Assembly: GCF_900566085.1 (NCBI RefSeq)
Contig: NZ_UPHT01000101.1
Span: 1 to 60,370 of the forward strand
Reading direction: 5' to 3'
Source: Mycobacterium attenuatum
Lineage (GTDB): Bacteria > Actinomycetota > Actinomycetes > Mycobacteriales > Mycobacteriaceae
DNA length: 60,370 nucleotides
The notes beneath the pieces were generated by a model. The model was not told the origin of the DNA and made no database searches. It saw only the letters and a list, made by a program, of their open reading frames with translations. Positions within the stretch are counted from its first letter, which is position 1; the number at the start of each line of letters is the position of its first letter. The translations under genes and the position numbers were made by a program. Below are positions 26,776 through 35,615 of this stretch, piece by piece.

Positions 26776-27197
26776 CGCGGGCGAGTTGGCCTGTAAGCCG
26801 GATTCTGTTCCCTGCCGCCGCGGCTGAACCAACGGCGGCACGGCGGCGACCATCCATCTGGGCACACCGTCACCGGGTGCCTCGAGCGGCCTACCCGCAG
26901 ACTCGGGCGAGCAACCCTCGAGCGTCTGCGCGGCCGCACCTTCGGTGCGGCCTTCTTGGCCTTGCTTCGGGTGGGGTTTGCCGAGCCACCCCGGTCACCC
27001 GGGATGCTGGTGCGCTTTTACCGCACCGTTTCACCCTTACCACCGCGAGGGTGGCGGTCTGTTTTCTGTGGCACTTTCCCGCGAGTCACCTCGGATTGCC
27101 GTTAGCAATCACCCTGCTCTGTGAAGTCCGGACTTTCCTCGACTCGGCGCTGGCACTCCAACTCAAGCCGCGGCCGCCCGGCCAACTCGTCCGCGAC
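26776..27197 (-). ncRNA. rnpB: RNase P RNA (bacterial type A)
   Basis: The catalytic RNA that trims tRNA 5' ends. The minus strand carries the universal GGAAAGTCCGGACTTCAC core (near 27121-27138) and the 3' consensus ACAGAATCCGGCTTACAGG (near 26792-26810). Helix P1 is formed by the 5' end GACGAGTTGGCC and the 3' end GGCCAACTCG. Length is about 420 bases. It lies between the Rv2226-like and Rv2227-like genes as in M. tuberculosis. Ends are set from P1 pairing and may be off by several bases. Confidence 0.95.
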
Positions 27198-27288
27198 CAA
27201 CACCGTACCTCCTGGGGATAGTCCAGGCCAGCAACCGTGCGGCGCCTACTATTCTGCCGTCAGCGTGGATGGCGTGAGGAGCGGCTCG

Positions 27289-28005
27289 ATGTCGGACACC
27301 CGGTGGCAGACCCGAGCTGAGTCCGGCGATTGGGACGCCATCGGCGCGCAGCTCGACGCCTATGGCGGTGCGCTGCTGCCCAGGCTGCTCACAGCCCCCG
27401 AAACGGCGCACCTCCGTGCGCTTTACACCAGAGACGACCTGTTCCGTAAGACCGTCGACATGCAGCGCCACCGCTATGGCGCCGGCGAATACCGTTACCT
27501 CCGACGGCCCTACCCGGAGCCGATCGAACAGCTCAAGCAAGCCCTGTACCCCCGGTTGCTGACCATCGCGAGGGACTGGTGGACCAAACTCGGCCGCGAG
27601 AGCCCCTGGCCGGACACCTTGGACGAATGGCTGCAGAGGTGCCATGCCGCCGGCCAGACCAAGCCCACCGCGCTGCTGTTGCGCTATCGCGCCGGGGATT
27701 GGAACGCCCTGCACCGAGACCTCTACGGCGACTTGGTCTTTCCGCTCCAGGTGGTCATCAATCTCAGCGACCCCGCCACCGAGTACACCGGCGGCGAGTT
27801 CCTCCTGGTCGAGCAGCGGCACCGAGCCCAATCGCGGGGCACCACACTGCAATTGCCGCAAGGGCACGGGTACGCGTTCACCACCAGGGACCGACCGGTG
27901 CGGTCGGCTCGCGGGTGGTCGGCCGCACCGGTGCGCCACGGTATCTCGGTGGTGCGTTCGGGAGAACGCTACGCGTTGGGGCTGATCTTTCACGACGCCG
28001 CCTGA
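27289..28005 (+). CDS. 2-oxoglutarate/Fe(II)-dependent oxygenase (Rv2227-like)
   Basis: A 238-residue protein with the facial triad of Fe(II)/2OG oxygenases: HxD in NALHRDLYGDLVFPLQ, the strand GGEFLLVEQ, the distal His in VRHGISVVRSGERYALGLIFHD, and the Arg a few residues later that binds 2-oxoglutarate. AGGAG lies seven bases before ATG 27289. The position after rnpB equals Rv2227. The hydroxylated substrate is unknown. Confidence 0.85.
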   Translation: MSDTRWQTRAESGDWDAIGAQLDAYGGALLPRLLTAPETAHLRALYTRDDLFRKTVDMQRHRYGAGEYRYLRRPYPEPIEQLKQALYPRLLTIARDWWTKLGRESPWPDTLDEWLQRCHAAGQTKPTALLLRYRAGDWNALHRDLYGDLVFPLQVVINLSDPATEYTGGEFLLVEQRHRAQSRGTTLQLPQGHGYAFTTRDRPVRSARGWSAAPVRHGISVVRSGERYALGLIFHDAA

Positions 28006-28142
28006 AACCTTCGGGTGTAGCCCGGCAGCGCAGGCGCGGCGCGGGCAATCGTCACTGCAAGCGCCGAGTTGCGGCGTGGTTGGCGACGATCCTTCGCGCG
28101 TGGCCGGCGCTACGGACGGAGCAACCCAGCACCCTGAACTCA

Positions 28143-28164
28143 GTTTTGAATTTTTCTTCAAAAC
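28143..28164. promoter_or_regulatory. Palindrome before the aromatic-catabolism operon
   Basis: GTTTTGAA (28143-28150) and TTCAAAAC (28157-28164) form a perfect 8-bp inverted repeat around six pyrimidines. It lies immediately upstream of a TTGACT hexamer, the usual place for a regulator site. The AT-rich block stands out from its GC-rich surroundings. Confidence 0.5.
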
Positions 28165-28167
28165 CTC

Positions 28168-28197
28168 TTGACTGATGATCCCTTCGCCAGTGAAGAT
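28168..28197 (+). promoter_or_regulatory. Candidate promoter of the aromatic-catabolism operon
   Basis: TTGACT at 28168-28173 matches a -35 element; GAAGAT at 28192-28197, 18 bases further, is a weak -10 candidate. The first gene starts at 28229 after a good GGAGG. Assigned from pattern only. Confidence 0.4.
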
Positions 28198-28228
28198 ATC
28201 GTCAGAATCAAATTTTGGAGGATGTCTG

Positions 28229-29359
28229 GTGACGTACGATCTGGCTGCCCACGACCACTTGCACAGCGAGCACGGCGCCCGTAAAGGCGAACACCCCGGA
28301 CGCTCGTCCAACCCGGTGATCAAGGTTCACGACATTGCCTGGCTGGAGTTCGAGAAGCCCGACCTGGACCGCGCCGGGGCATTCGCTGCGGCGTTCGGCT
28401 TCGCCGTTTCCGCCCGCACGCCTGACGAGCTGCACCTGCGCGGCGCAGACGCCGGTTCGCCATGCATCCTCATCCGGCGCGGCCATCGGTCCGGGCTGGT
28501 CGGCGCGGCATTCACCGCCCAGGACAAAGACGACCTGCTGCGGTTGTCCGACGCGACCGGATGCCGCCCACAGCGACTGCCCCAGGCGCTCGGCGGCCTC
28601 TCCGTCGACCTGACCGATCCGGGCGGGCTCACGGTTCGCGTGGTGGCGGGCACCCACCAGTTGGAACCACTGCCGTGGCAGCCGCCGCACACCTTCAACA
28701 TCGGCCACGAGGTGCAGCGCGTCAACGCCACCCAACGCCCGCCGCGGCGCCCGGCCACCGTGCAACGGCTCGGGCACCTGGTCCTGCAGACCACCACCTA
28801 TCTGCGGACACTCAACTGGTACCTCGACACGCTGGGGATGATCGTCAGCGACTTCCTGTTCTACCCAGGACAGCGCGAGCGGGGCCCGACCATGAGCTTC
28901 ATCCGCTGCGATCGCGGCCTGACCCCCACCGACCACCACACGCTGGCGCTCGCGCTGGGTCCGGCCAACCGCTATGTGCATTCCGCCTATCAGGTTTGCG
29001 ACCTGGATTCACTGGCCGCCGGGGGGCAATACCTGGCCGAATGCGGCTATCGCCGATCCTGGGGAATCGGCCGCCACATCCAGGGCAGTCAGCTCTTCGA
29101 CTACTGGCGCGACCCGGACGGGTTGCTGGTCGAGCACTTCACCGACGGCGACCTGTTCGACTGCACACTCCAACCCGGGTGGGCGCCGTTCGCGGCATCG
29201 GGCCTTGCCCAATGGGGCCCGCACGCCACCCGAGACTTCTTGGGCGCCAACCTCAAATCCCTACCCCGAGAGGCTCTTTCGATGGTCCGTGCGCTGCGCG
29301 CCGAAAACGAGTTCGACTCCCGCCGCCTGATGGCCCTGATCAAAGCAGCCAACTCATGA
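28229..29359 (+). CDS. Extradiol ring-cleavage dioxygenase (type I, VOC fold)
   Basis: A 376-residue two-domain vicinal oxygen chelate protein that should open a catechol-type ring next to its hydroxyls. The iron ligands of type I extradiol enzymes are visible: His about 183 (LGHLVLQTT), His about 237 (DHHTLALAL) and Glu about 302 (GLLVEHFTDGD); the DYWRDPDG segment before the Glu is typical. The N-terminal domain has degenerate repeats of the fold. GTG 28229 follows GGAGG by seven bases. First gene of a five-gene operon; its TGA overlaps the next ATG. Confidence 0.88.
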   Translation: MTYDLAAHDHLHSEHGARKGEHPGRSSNPVIKVHDIAWLEFEKPDLDRAGAFAAAFGFAVSARTPDELHLRGADAGSPCILIRRGHRSGLVGAAFTAQDKDDLLRLSDATGCRPQRLPQALGGLSVDLTDPGGLTVRVVAGTHQLEPLPWQPPHTFNIGHEVQRVNATQRPPRRPATVQRLGHLVLQTTTYLRTLNWYLDTLGMIVSDFLFYPGQRERGPTMSFIRCDRGLTPTDHHTLALALGPANRYVHSAYQVCDLDSLAAGGQYLAECGYRRSWGIGRHIQGSQLFDYWRDPDGLLVEHFTDGDLFDCTLQPGWAPFAASGLAQWGPHATRDFLGANLKSLPREALSMVRALRAENEFDSRRLMALIKAANS

Positions 29360-30309
29360 CTGTCTCCATCCTGCGCACCGCGGACGCCTGGTGGGTCCAA
29401 ACCGCTAGCGGCGCAACCCAAGTCACTACCCACGCCACGAACACCGCTGGCTTGCTGGCCGACCGCGCCGCCATAGCCGCAACCGCCACGTCAGCGGCCG
29501 ACGCCGGCGGGGACGTCGTCTCCACCGATAGCCTGCACCTGGTTTCGCCGGTGACGGCGCCGTGCCGGGTGGTGGCACAGATGACCAACTTCGCCTCACA
29601 CGTCAAAGACGCGGGTATGGACCCGAAGACGACTCCCCTGACCTTCTTCCGAAAAACGTCCGGGTCGATCAGCGGCCCGTTCGACGACATCGTCAAGCCC
29701 GCGCACGTCCGGTTCCTGGACTACGAGGTGGAAATCGGGCTGGTCATCGGCCGGGAGCTACCCGTCGGCGCCACCGTCACCGCCGCCAACTGGACCGACT
29801 ATGTCGCCGGCCTGGTGGTCACCAACGACGTGTCCGCCCGCGACATCCAGCTTCCCAAAACCCAGTTCTACGAATCCAAGTCGTATCCGACGTTCACCCC
29901 GGTGGGTCCGGCCCTGGTGCTGCTGGATGCCGACGAGCTCGGACGATTCGGCGAGCTGCGGCTGCGGCTGCGGGTGAACGGCGAACCGCGCCAGGATATG
30001 CGGGTAGCCGGCGACATGATCTATTCGCCGCTGCAGGCCCTGCAGGGGTTGTCGCGGTTTCAGCATTTGCAGCCCGGAGATCTGGTGCTGACCGGCACCC
30101 CGGTGGGCACCGCGCTCAGCGCTCCGGCCAAACCCGTCCAGATCGTCAGTTCCCTGTTGCCACCCGCGGTCAAGTGGAAAGCCTTCTTCAAGAGCCAGCT
30201 CCGCAACGCCAAGTACCTCAACGACGGCGACGTCGTCGAGGCCACCGTCGGCACCGATGACGGGGCGATCGACCTCGGCACGCAACGCACGGTGGTGCGC
30301 TACCAATGA
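29356..30309 (+). CDS. Fumarylacetoacetate hydrolase family protein
   Basis: A 317-residue FAH-fold enzyme. The metal-binding acidic residues are in FLDYEVEIGLVIGREL and the following NDVSARDIQ; SYPTFTPVGPALV and LVLTGTPVGTALSAP are the family segments around the active site. In ring-cleavage pathways this family hydrates or hydrolyses 2-hydroxy-dienoate or acylpyruvate intermediates. It overlaps both neighbours by four bases (ATGA), which fixes the start and shows translational coupling. Confidence 0.88.
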   Translation: MTVSILRTADAWWVQTASGATQVTTHATNTAGLLADRAAIAATATSAADAGGDVVSTDSLHLVSPVTAPCRVVAQMTNFASHVKDAGMDPKTTPLTFFRKTSGSISGPFDDIVKPAHVRFLDYEVEIGLVIGRELPVGATVTAANWTDYVAGLVVTNDVSARDIQLPKTQFYESKSYPTFTPVGPALVLLDADELGRFGELRLRLRVNGEPRQDMRVAGDMIYSPLQALQGLSRFQHLQPGDLVLTGTPVGTALSAPAKPVQIVSSLLPPAVKWKAFFKSQLRNAKYLNDGDVVEATVGTDDGAIDLGTQRTVVRYQ

Positions 30310-31871
30310 TTTCCCCGGCTGCTTCGACCACTGCCGTACCCGTCGTCATCGTCGGGGCGGGACCTACCGGGGTCACCGCCGCCACCCTGCTCGCCCAGTA
30401 CGGCATCCCCTCCCTGCTGCTGGACCGGTGGGAAACCGTCTACCCGCAACCGCGCGCGGTACACCTCGACGACGAGATCCGGCGGGTCATCACATGGCTA
30501 GGTGTCGGTGAGGAGTTCGCCGCCATCTCGCGCCCGGCCCTGGGGCTGCGGCTCGTCGACCCGGAGCTGCGGACACTGGCCCAATTTTATCGCGATCCGG
30601 CGCACAGCGCGCACGGCTTTCCGCAGGCGAACATGTTCGACCAGCCGGAGCTGGAGGCACTTCTTCGAGCAAACCTCAAGAAGCACAACGAGGTTCGGTT
30701 CCGCGGCAACACCGAAGTAACCGAAGTCAGCCAGCGCGAGCCCGGGCGGGTGCGGGTCAGATATACCGATCGGATCAGCGGTGAGCAGCAGATCGTCGAC
30801 GCCGGCTACGTCCTGGGTTGCGACGGCGCCAACAGCGTCGTGCGTGCCTCGATCGCTGGCGCGCTGCGTAGTCTCCGGTTCGAGCAACGCTGGCTGGTCG
30901 TCGATGTGGCGACCGACTCCGCGATCGACCGGTGGGACGGGGTGCACCAAGTCTGCGACCCCTACCGCGCCGCCACCTATATGCGTATCGGTGAAAGCCG
31001 CTACCGCTGGGAATTCCAGCTGCGGGACAACGAAACCGCAGCCGACTTCGCCACGATGACGACCCTGTATCCCCTGCTGGCCCCGTGGGTCAACGAAGTG
31101 CCGCCCGACGAGCTGTCGGTGGTGCGAGTTGCCGAGTACACGTTTCGGGCAGCCGTGGCCGACACCTGGCGCCGGGGCAACGTCTTCCTGCTCGGCGACG
31201 CCGCTCATCTGACTCCGCCGTTCATCGGCCAGGGGATGGGAGCCGGCATCCGCGATGCGGCGAATCTGGCCTGGAAGCTGGCCGGCGTGCTGACCGGGAA
31301 CCTTCCCGCCACCGTTCTCGACACCTACCAGCAGGAGCGAAAGCCGCACGCCCGCGCCATGATCGGACTCGCCCTGACTGTAGGTTGGTCCATGACGGCT
31401 GGCGGCAGGTTCGGCAATGCCGTGCGCGGCGCCGTGGTGCCGCGGCTGCATCTCGTCCCCGGGATGCGGTCACGGCTAACCACCAGCCGAACACCGGCAC
31501 TGCACCGCAGCGCCCTGGTGCACAAGACGTTGACCGGCTGGCGGCGCGCAGGGACATTGTGCCCCAACGCAATCCTTCCCACCGGTGAACGACTCGACGC
31601 GGCGCTGGGACGAGGCTTCGCGCTCATCACCACCGAGACACCCAATTCTGTTCAGCGCGAACAACTCCGTCGCCGCGGTGCCGTGGCAATCGACGCGGCG
31701 CCGGAAAGCGAGCTTGCTCACTGGCTGCAGCGGGGCGGGGTGACGGCGGCCATCATCCGGCCCGACCGCACCGTGCTGCATGCCGGCCGCCGATTGGCCG
31801 TCCTCTGCGCTGCGGTGCCGCGATTTGTGTTGCCCGGCAACGGCGATAGTGCCGATTACGAGAGGAGATGA
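30306..31871 (+). CDS. FAD-dependent aromatic hydroxylase (MhpA/PheA-type)
   Basis: A 521-residue group A flavoprotein monooxygenase. The N-terminal dinucleotide loop is VVIVGAGPTGVTAATLLA, the GD motif of the second FAD site is GDAAHLTPPFIGQGMGAG, and the DG motif appears as LGCDGANSVVRA. Such enzymes hydroxylate a phenol ortho to the existing hydroxyl using NAD(P)H and oxygen, producing the catechol that the extradiol dioxygenase would cut. ATGA overlap with the FAH gene upstream and the MFS gene downstream. Confidence 0.9.
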   Translation: MISPAASTTAVPVVIVGAGPTGVTAATLLAQYGIPSLLLDRWETVYPQPRAVHLDDEIRRVITWLGVGEEFAAISRPALGLRLVDPELRTLAQFYRDPAHSAHGFPQANMFDQPELEALLRANLKKHNEVRFRGNTEVTEVSQREPGRVRVRYTDRISGEQQIVDAGYVLGCDGANSVVRASIAGALRSLRFEQRWLVVDVATDSAIDRWDGVHQVCDPYRAATYMRIGESRYRWEFQLRDNETAADFATMTTLYPLLAPWVNEVPPDELSVVRVAEYTFRAAVADTWRRGNVFLLGDAAHLTPPFIGQGMGAGIRDAANLAWKLAGVLTGNLPATVLDTYQQERKPHARAMIGLALTVGWSMTAGGRFGNAVRGAVVPRLHLVPGMRSRLTTSRTPALHRSALVHKTLTGWRRAGTLCPNAILPTGERLDAALGRGFALITTETPNSVQREQLRRRGAVAIDAAPESELAHWLQRGGVTAAIIRPDRTVLHAGRRLAVLCAAVPRFVLPGNGDSADYERR

Positions 31872-33505
31872 CGATGCGCAAAGATCCCCGCGGCGTCGTG
31901 CTAGCGTGCTGCGGCGCCTTGGTGGTGGTCATGTCGGCGGTCGCCGGCGTCAATGTGGCGCTGCCCGACATCGCCCTGGACCAAGGCGCCAGCGCGACCG
32001 ATCTGACCTGGATCGCCGACGCCTACACCGTGGCGCTGGCAGCGCTGGTGCTGCCGGCCGGAGCCATCGGTGACGACTTCGGCCGCCGGCGCACCCTGCT
32101 CGGCGGCACACTGCTGTTCGGGCTGGCCAACGTCATGGCGGCCGCCGCGGGCTCACCCCACGCCATCATCATCGCCCGGGTGATCATGGGTATCGGTGCG
32201 GCGCTCATCATGCCCAGCACGCTATCGACGATCACCGCCGTCGTGCATCCCGACCACAAGGGCCGCGCGGTGGGCATCTGGGCCGGATTCGCCAGCGCGG
32301 GATCGGTCATGGGGCTGCTGATCAGTGGCCTGTTGCTCGAGCACTACTCCTGGCGGTCCACCTTCGTCGGCACCGCCGCGATGGCCGCGGTATCGCTGCT
32401 CGTCACGGTGGCGCTGGTGCCCAACACCAAGAGCGCCGAGGAACCCGCGCCGGACTTCCCCGGGGCCGGTTTGAGCGCGATCGGGATCGGCGCACTGGTG
32501 TACGGCATCATCGAAGGCGCCGACCATGGCTGGACCCATTCCACCGTGGTGGTGGCTTTCGCGGCGGCGGTGTCGGCGACGACGCTGTTCGTGGTCCACG
32601 AACTGCGGATGGCACGCCCGATGCTGGATCCGCGCCTGTTCGCCGACGCCGGATTCAGCACCGGCACGGCAGCGCTGATCATCCAATTCCTGGGCACCTT
32701 CGGCTTCTTCTACGTCGGGCTGCAATACATCCAGCTGATGCTCGGCTACGGGCCGATGAAATCTTCCCTGGCGATGCTGCCCATGGCCGCAGTGATCCTT
32801 CCCCTGTCCGCGATCGCACCGAAACTCGGTGAACGCCTTGGCAATCGCATAGTGATCGCCGCAGGTTTGGCGTGCATGGTCGCCGGCTTTACATTGCTGG
32901 CCCGGCTCGACACCGCCTCCACCTACACCGATCTGCTGATCGGCATGCTGGTCTTCAGCGGCGGCCTGGCATTGTCGGCCACCCCGGCAACCAACACCAT
33001 CGTCGACTCGCTGCCGCCGGACAAACAGGGCGTCGCCTCGGCGATGAACGACGTCACCCGCGAACTGGGCGCAGCACTGGGCATCGCCCTGCTCGGCTCG
33101 CTGTTCAGCGCCGGCTACCGCAACCACCTCGCGCTGCCCGCGGCGGTGCCGGCGCAAGCGGCCGGCACCATCCGCGAATCACCCGCGGCGGGCATGCACG
33201 TGGCCGCCGACCCGCAACTGGGTGCGCTGGGCCCCAGCGTCAACGACGCGGTGCGCGATGCCTTCGTCACCGGCCTATCCCACGCGTTCACCGCGGGTGC
33301 GGCCATCACCGGGCTGACACTCGTTCTCCTGCTGGCCTTTCCGCTGCCGCGACGTGGCCGGCACCGCAAGACGCGGCGCTTGCCGGCGCCACCGGCCCCG
33401 ACATGGTGGCTGCCGCTGCTGCGCGGCCGGCTGCCCAGCCTTCCCAGTCCGGCCAAATCGACCGCATCAGCCGCATCAGCCGCGAAGATGTTGCGCCGCA
33501 ACTGA
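31868..33505 (+). CDS. MFS transporter, DHA2 (14-TM) family
   Basis: A 545-residue membrane protein with about 14 hydrophobic segments and the MFS motif A as GAIGDDFGRRRTLLGG after segment 2. The resemblance is to EmrB/QacA-type drug:proton antiporters. The cytoplasmic C-terminus is basic. Within a catabolic operon it could import the substrate or export a toxic intermediate. ATG 31868 overlaps the monooxygenase stop by four bases; ATG 31874 is a less coupled alternative. Confidence 0.88.
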   Translation: MTMRKDPRGVVLACCGALVVVMSAVAGVNVALPDIALDQGASATDLTWIADAYTVALAALVLPAGAIGDDFGRRRTLLGGTLLFGLANVMAAAAGSPHAIIIARVIMGIGAALIMPSTLSTITAVVHPDHKGRAVGIWAGFASAGSVMGLLISGLLLEHYSWRSTFVGTAAMAAVSLLVTVALVPNTKSAEEPAPDFPGAGLSAIGIGALVYGIIEGADHGWTHSTVVVAFAAAVSATTLFVVHELRMARPMLDPRLFADAGFSTGTAALIIQFLGTFGFFYVGLQYIQLMLGYGPMKSSLAMLPMAAVILPLSAIAPKLGERLGNRIVIAAGLACMVAGFTLLARLDTASTYTDLLIGMLVFSGGLALSATPATNTIVDSLPPDKQGVASAMNDVTRELGAALGIALLGSLFSAGYRNHLALPAAVPAQAAGTIRESPAAGMHVAADPQLGALGPSVNDAVRDAFVTGLSHAFTAGAAITGLTLVLLLAFPLPRRGRHRKTRRLPAPPAPTWWLPLLRGRLPSLPSPAKSTASAASAAKMLRRN

Positions 33506-33549
33506 GACTCGCCGGCGTCAAGGCCTCATCGACCAAGGAGACGACAGTG

Positions 33550-34590
33550 ATGGTTGATTTTTCCTACACCGAGCCGCCGCAGCGCGTCACCGAAAAACTC
33601 GAGGACGGCCTGGCGCAAGCCATACGGGCCGCCGAAGAGATGGTGTCCGGGCTACCCGACACCGCCGCCCGGTCTGATCGCGACGGTGATATCGAGCACC
33701 TCGGCGCCGTCACCGCGGTCCACCGGTTCGTCGACGCACCCGGGGACAGCGAAACCCTGCGGTGGCACGTCGTGGAAGCCGGCGCCCGCTCGGACCCCAC
33801 GGTGGTTTTCCTGCACGGGCTGCCCGACTCGTGGTGGCAGTGGCACCATGCCCTGGAAGGTCTCGGGCAGCGCTATCACTGCCTGGCGGTGGACCTCAAG
33901 GGTTACGGTCAATCCGACAAGCGCAGCGGTGATTACCGGCAGGCCGGCGTCGCGGCGCAGCTCGGGGCACTGCTCGACGAGCTGGGCGTCGGCGAGTTCA
34001 CGCTGATCACCCATGACCGTGGCAGCCCCGTCGGTGACCACCTGGTCGCGGCCATGGGTGCGCGGGTGCGTGGCTACGGCCGTGGGCAGCAACATCTTTG
34101 GCATCTGCATCCGCGGCTGCATCCCCAGGAACAGCTGATGCAGTCGGCCGGAGCCCCGGCTATGCTGGGCGAGGCCCCGAGCTTCGTCACGACCGTCTAT
34201 ACCTGGCTCGCGGAACGCCCGGTTGCCCAACCGGATCTGCTGCGCACCATCGCGGAATTCAGTCATCCGGGTATCGCCACCGCGGTCCCCCGTTACTTCC
34301 ACTCCTCGTCGTTCCGGCAGGAATGGGTGGACCGCCGGAGCCGGCTCATCCCGGCATGGACGGCTCCGGTGCTGCTTTTGCAGGGCGCACATGACCCGCT
34401 GCAGCCGCGCGAGTTTTACCAGGAACCAAGCCTTTTGGCGATGCTACCGCCGGGCAGCGACGTGCATCTGTTCGACACCGGCCACTTCTGGCCGTTCGAG
34501 GCGCCGCAGGAAACGGTTAGGGTCCTCGCCGACTTCTGCGACCGGGTCGCTCCGAGATCCTCGCCGCTGGCCAGCGCCACGCCAGCGTAG
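33550..34590 (+). CDS. Alpha/beta hydrolase, epoxide hydrolase/C-C hydrolase type
   Basis: A 346-residue alpha/beta hydrolase with an extra N-terminal segment of about 50 residues. The oxyanion loop is HGLPDSWWQWHHALE, the nucleophile elbow reads THDRGSPVG with Asp in the nucleophile place, as in epoxide hydrolases and dehalogenases, and the catalytic His is in DTGHFWPFEAP. Meta-cleavage product hydrolases normally use Ser, so the Asp points to an epoxide, halide or related substrate. AAGGAG is at 33535-33540; GTG 33547 is an equally placed start. Forty-four bases after the MFS gene, last in the operon. Confidence 0.85.
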   Translation: MVDFSYTEPPQRVTEKLEDGLAQAIRAAEEMVSGLPDTAARSDRDGDIEHLGAVTAVHRFVDAPGDSETLRWHVVEAGARSDPTVVFLHGLPDSWWQWHHALEGLGQRYHCLAVDLKGYGQSDKRSGDYRQAGVAAQLGALLDELGVGEFTLITHDRGSPVGDHLVAAMGARVRGYGRGQQHLWHLHPRLHPQEQLMQSAGAPAMLGEAPSFVTTVYTWLAERPVAQPDLLRTIAEFSHPGIATAVPRYFHSSSFRQEWVDRRSRLIPAWTAPVLLLQGAHDPLQPREFYQEPSLLAMLPPGSDVHLFDTGHFWPFEAPQETVRVLADFCDRVAPRSSPLASATPA

Positions 34591-34663
34591 GCGCTCGGGT
34601 CCACCACAGATGTTGCGCACTCACTTTCGGCCGACGTCGGCGGGCGGCGTCGCCGCGTGCCGC

Positions 34664-35323
34664 TCAGACCGCCGGGCCCGCGCCGTCACCGTCATCCAGG
34701 AAAGGCAACGGCCGCAGGCAAATTCGATGCGCCTCAGCGGCGGGCATGCCGAACAGCCGCAGTAGGCTTTCGGTGACTTCGTCGGTGGCTCGGGCGTCGT
34801 CGCGCTCGGGCCGATCGCACAGTAGTTGACCGAGACCCAACAGTGCCCCGCCGGCAACCGCCATCGCCAGTTCGGGGTCTGTCACATCGAACCGGCCTGC
34901 TGCTGCTGCTGCGGCGATATCCCTTCTGACCCGCGGGGCCAATCCACGGTCCGAGGCAATCAAATCCAGCCCATGAGAGAGCACGACACCGCTCTCCTGC
35001 GGGCGCCGGCGAAACATCCGGCCGGTCAGCCGAAAGCTGCGCGCGAACGTCTCCGCGGGGTCTTCGGAGGACTCCGCAATGGCGTCCAGCAACGCCCCGT
35101 GAGCGTCGAGCACCTCATTGACCGCCGCCTGAAACAGCTCCTCCTTGCTGTCAAAGTGGTTATAGAACGACCCGACACCCACGTCGGCAGCGTGGCTGAT
35201 GTCCTGGACCGGCACGTTGACCTTGCCGTCGGCAATGAAGCGTTGCGCGGCTTTGATCAGCGCGGCCCGGGTGCGCTGCTTACGACGTTCCTGACGGTTT
35301 GCCGGCCTGTCGGAATCGTTCAC
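34664..35323 (-). CDS. TetR family transcriptional regulator
   Basis: A 219-residue regulator. The N-terminal helix-turn-helix domain (about residues 10-60) shows RTRAALIKAAQRFIADG, VPVQDISHAADVGVGSFYNHFDSKEELFQA. The C-terminal ligand domain is helical with no recognised specificity. GTG 35323 is preceded by GAGGAG. It is convergent with the aromatic-catabolism operon and divergent from a small possible gene at 35460; it is the nearest regulator to the operon, but the palindrome in front of the operon is not repeated in front of this gene. Confidence 0.88.
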   Translation of the reverse strand: MNDSDRPANRQERRKQRTRAALIKAAQRFIADGKVNVPVQDISHAADVGVGSFYNHFDSKEELFQAAVNEVLDAHGALLDAIAESSEDPAETFARSFRLTGRMFRRRPQESGVVLSHGLDLIASDRGLAPRVRRDIAAAAAAGRFDVTDPELAMAVAGGALLGLGQLLCDRPERDDARATDEVTESLLRLFGMPAAEAHRICLRPLPFLDDGDGAGPAV

Positions 35324-35370
35324 GCAGCTATCTCCTCGCCCCACCTCGATATGGCTCTTATCACAATACC

Positions 35371-35380
35371 TCAATATTGA
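35371..35380. promoter_or_regulatory. Palindrome upstream of the TetR gene
   Basis: TCAATATTGA is a perfect 10-bp palindrome 48 bases upstream of the TetR start, in an AT-rich stretch. Two TAACTGA copies (35401-35407, 35420-35426) and a GTTAAC lie just beyond. This is the likely autoregulatory and divergent promoter region. Confidence 0.4.
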
Positions 35381-35459
35381 AGAAACGCTCAGATAGTTGT
35401 TAACTGATGCTCTGCTGCGTAACTGAATAACTCTTCAGCATGTAGCCCGGAGGTGCGCG

Positions 35460-35594
35460 ATGACGTCGCAGAACGCGGGAGGCTCGTCGTCGCTGCCCGC
35501 GCTGCCGTCGACGCCATCCGTGTCGCCGCCGACACCCGCGCCAGCGCCGCCAGTGGTTGTGGCGCCCGCGGCGCTGCTGCCGCCGGTGCACTGA
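35460..35594 (+). CDS. Possible 44-residue Pro/Ala-rich small protein
   Basis: An open frame of 44 codons with GGAGG six bases before ATG 35460, sitting behind an AT-rich promoter-like stretch and diverging from the TetR gene. The protein starts MTSQNAGGSSSLPALP and is dominated by Pro, Ala, Ser and Val, with no membrane segment and no recognised motif. In GC-rich DNA such a frame can arise by chance; the well-placed ribosome site is the main argument for it. It ends 22 bases before the convergent alcohol dehydrogenase stop. Confidence 0.3.
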   Translation: MTSQNAGGSSSLPALPSTPSVSPPTPAPAPPVVVAPAALLPPVH

Positions 35595-35615
35595 GGCAGG
35601 TGGGATCCGGCCGAA

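Noticed and set aside
26745..27221. Open frame on the plus strand over the RNase P RNA
   Set aside because: The region is accounted for by conserved RNase P RNA sequence and structure on the other strand.
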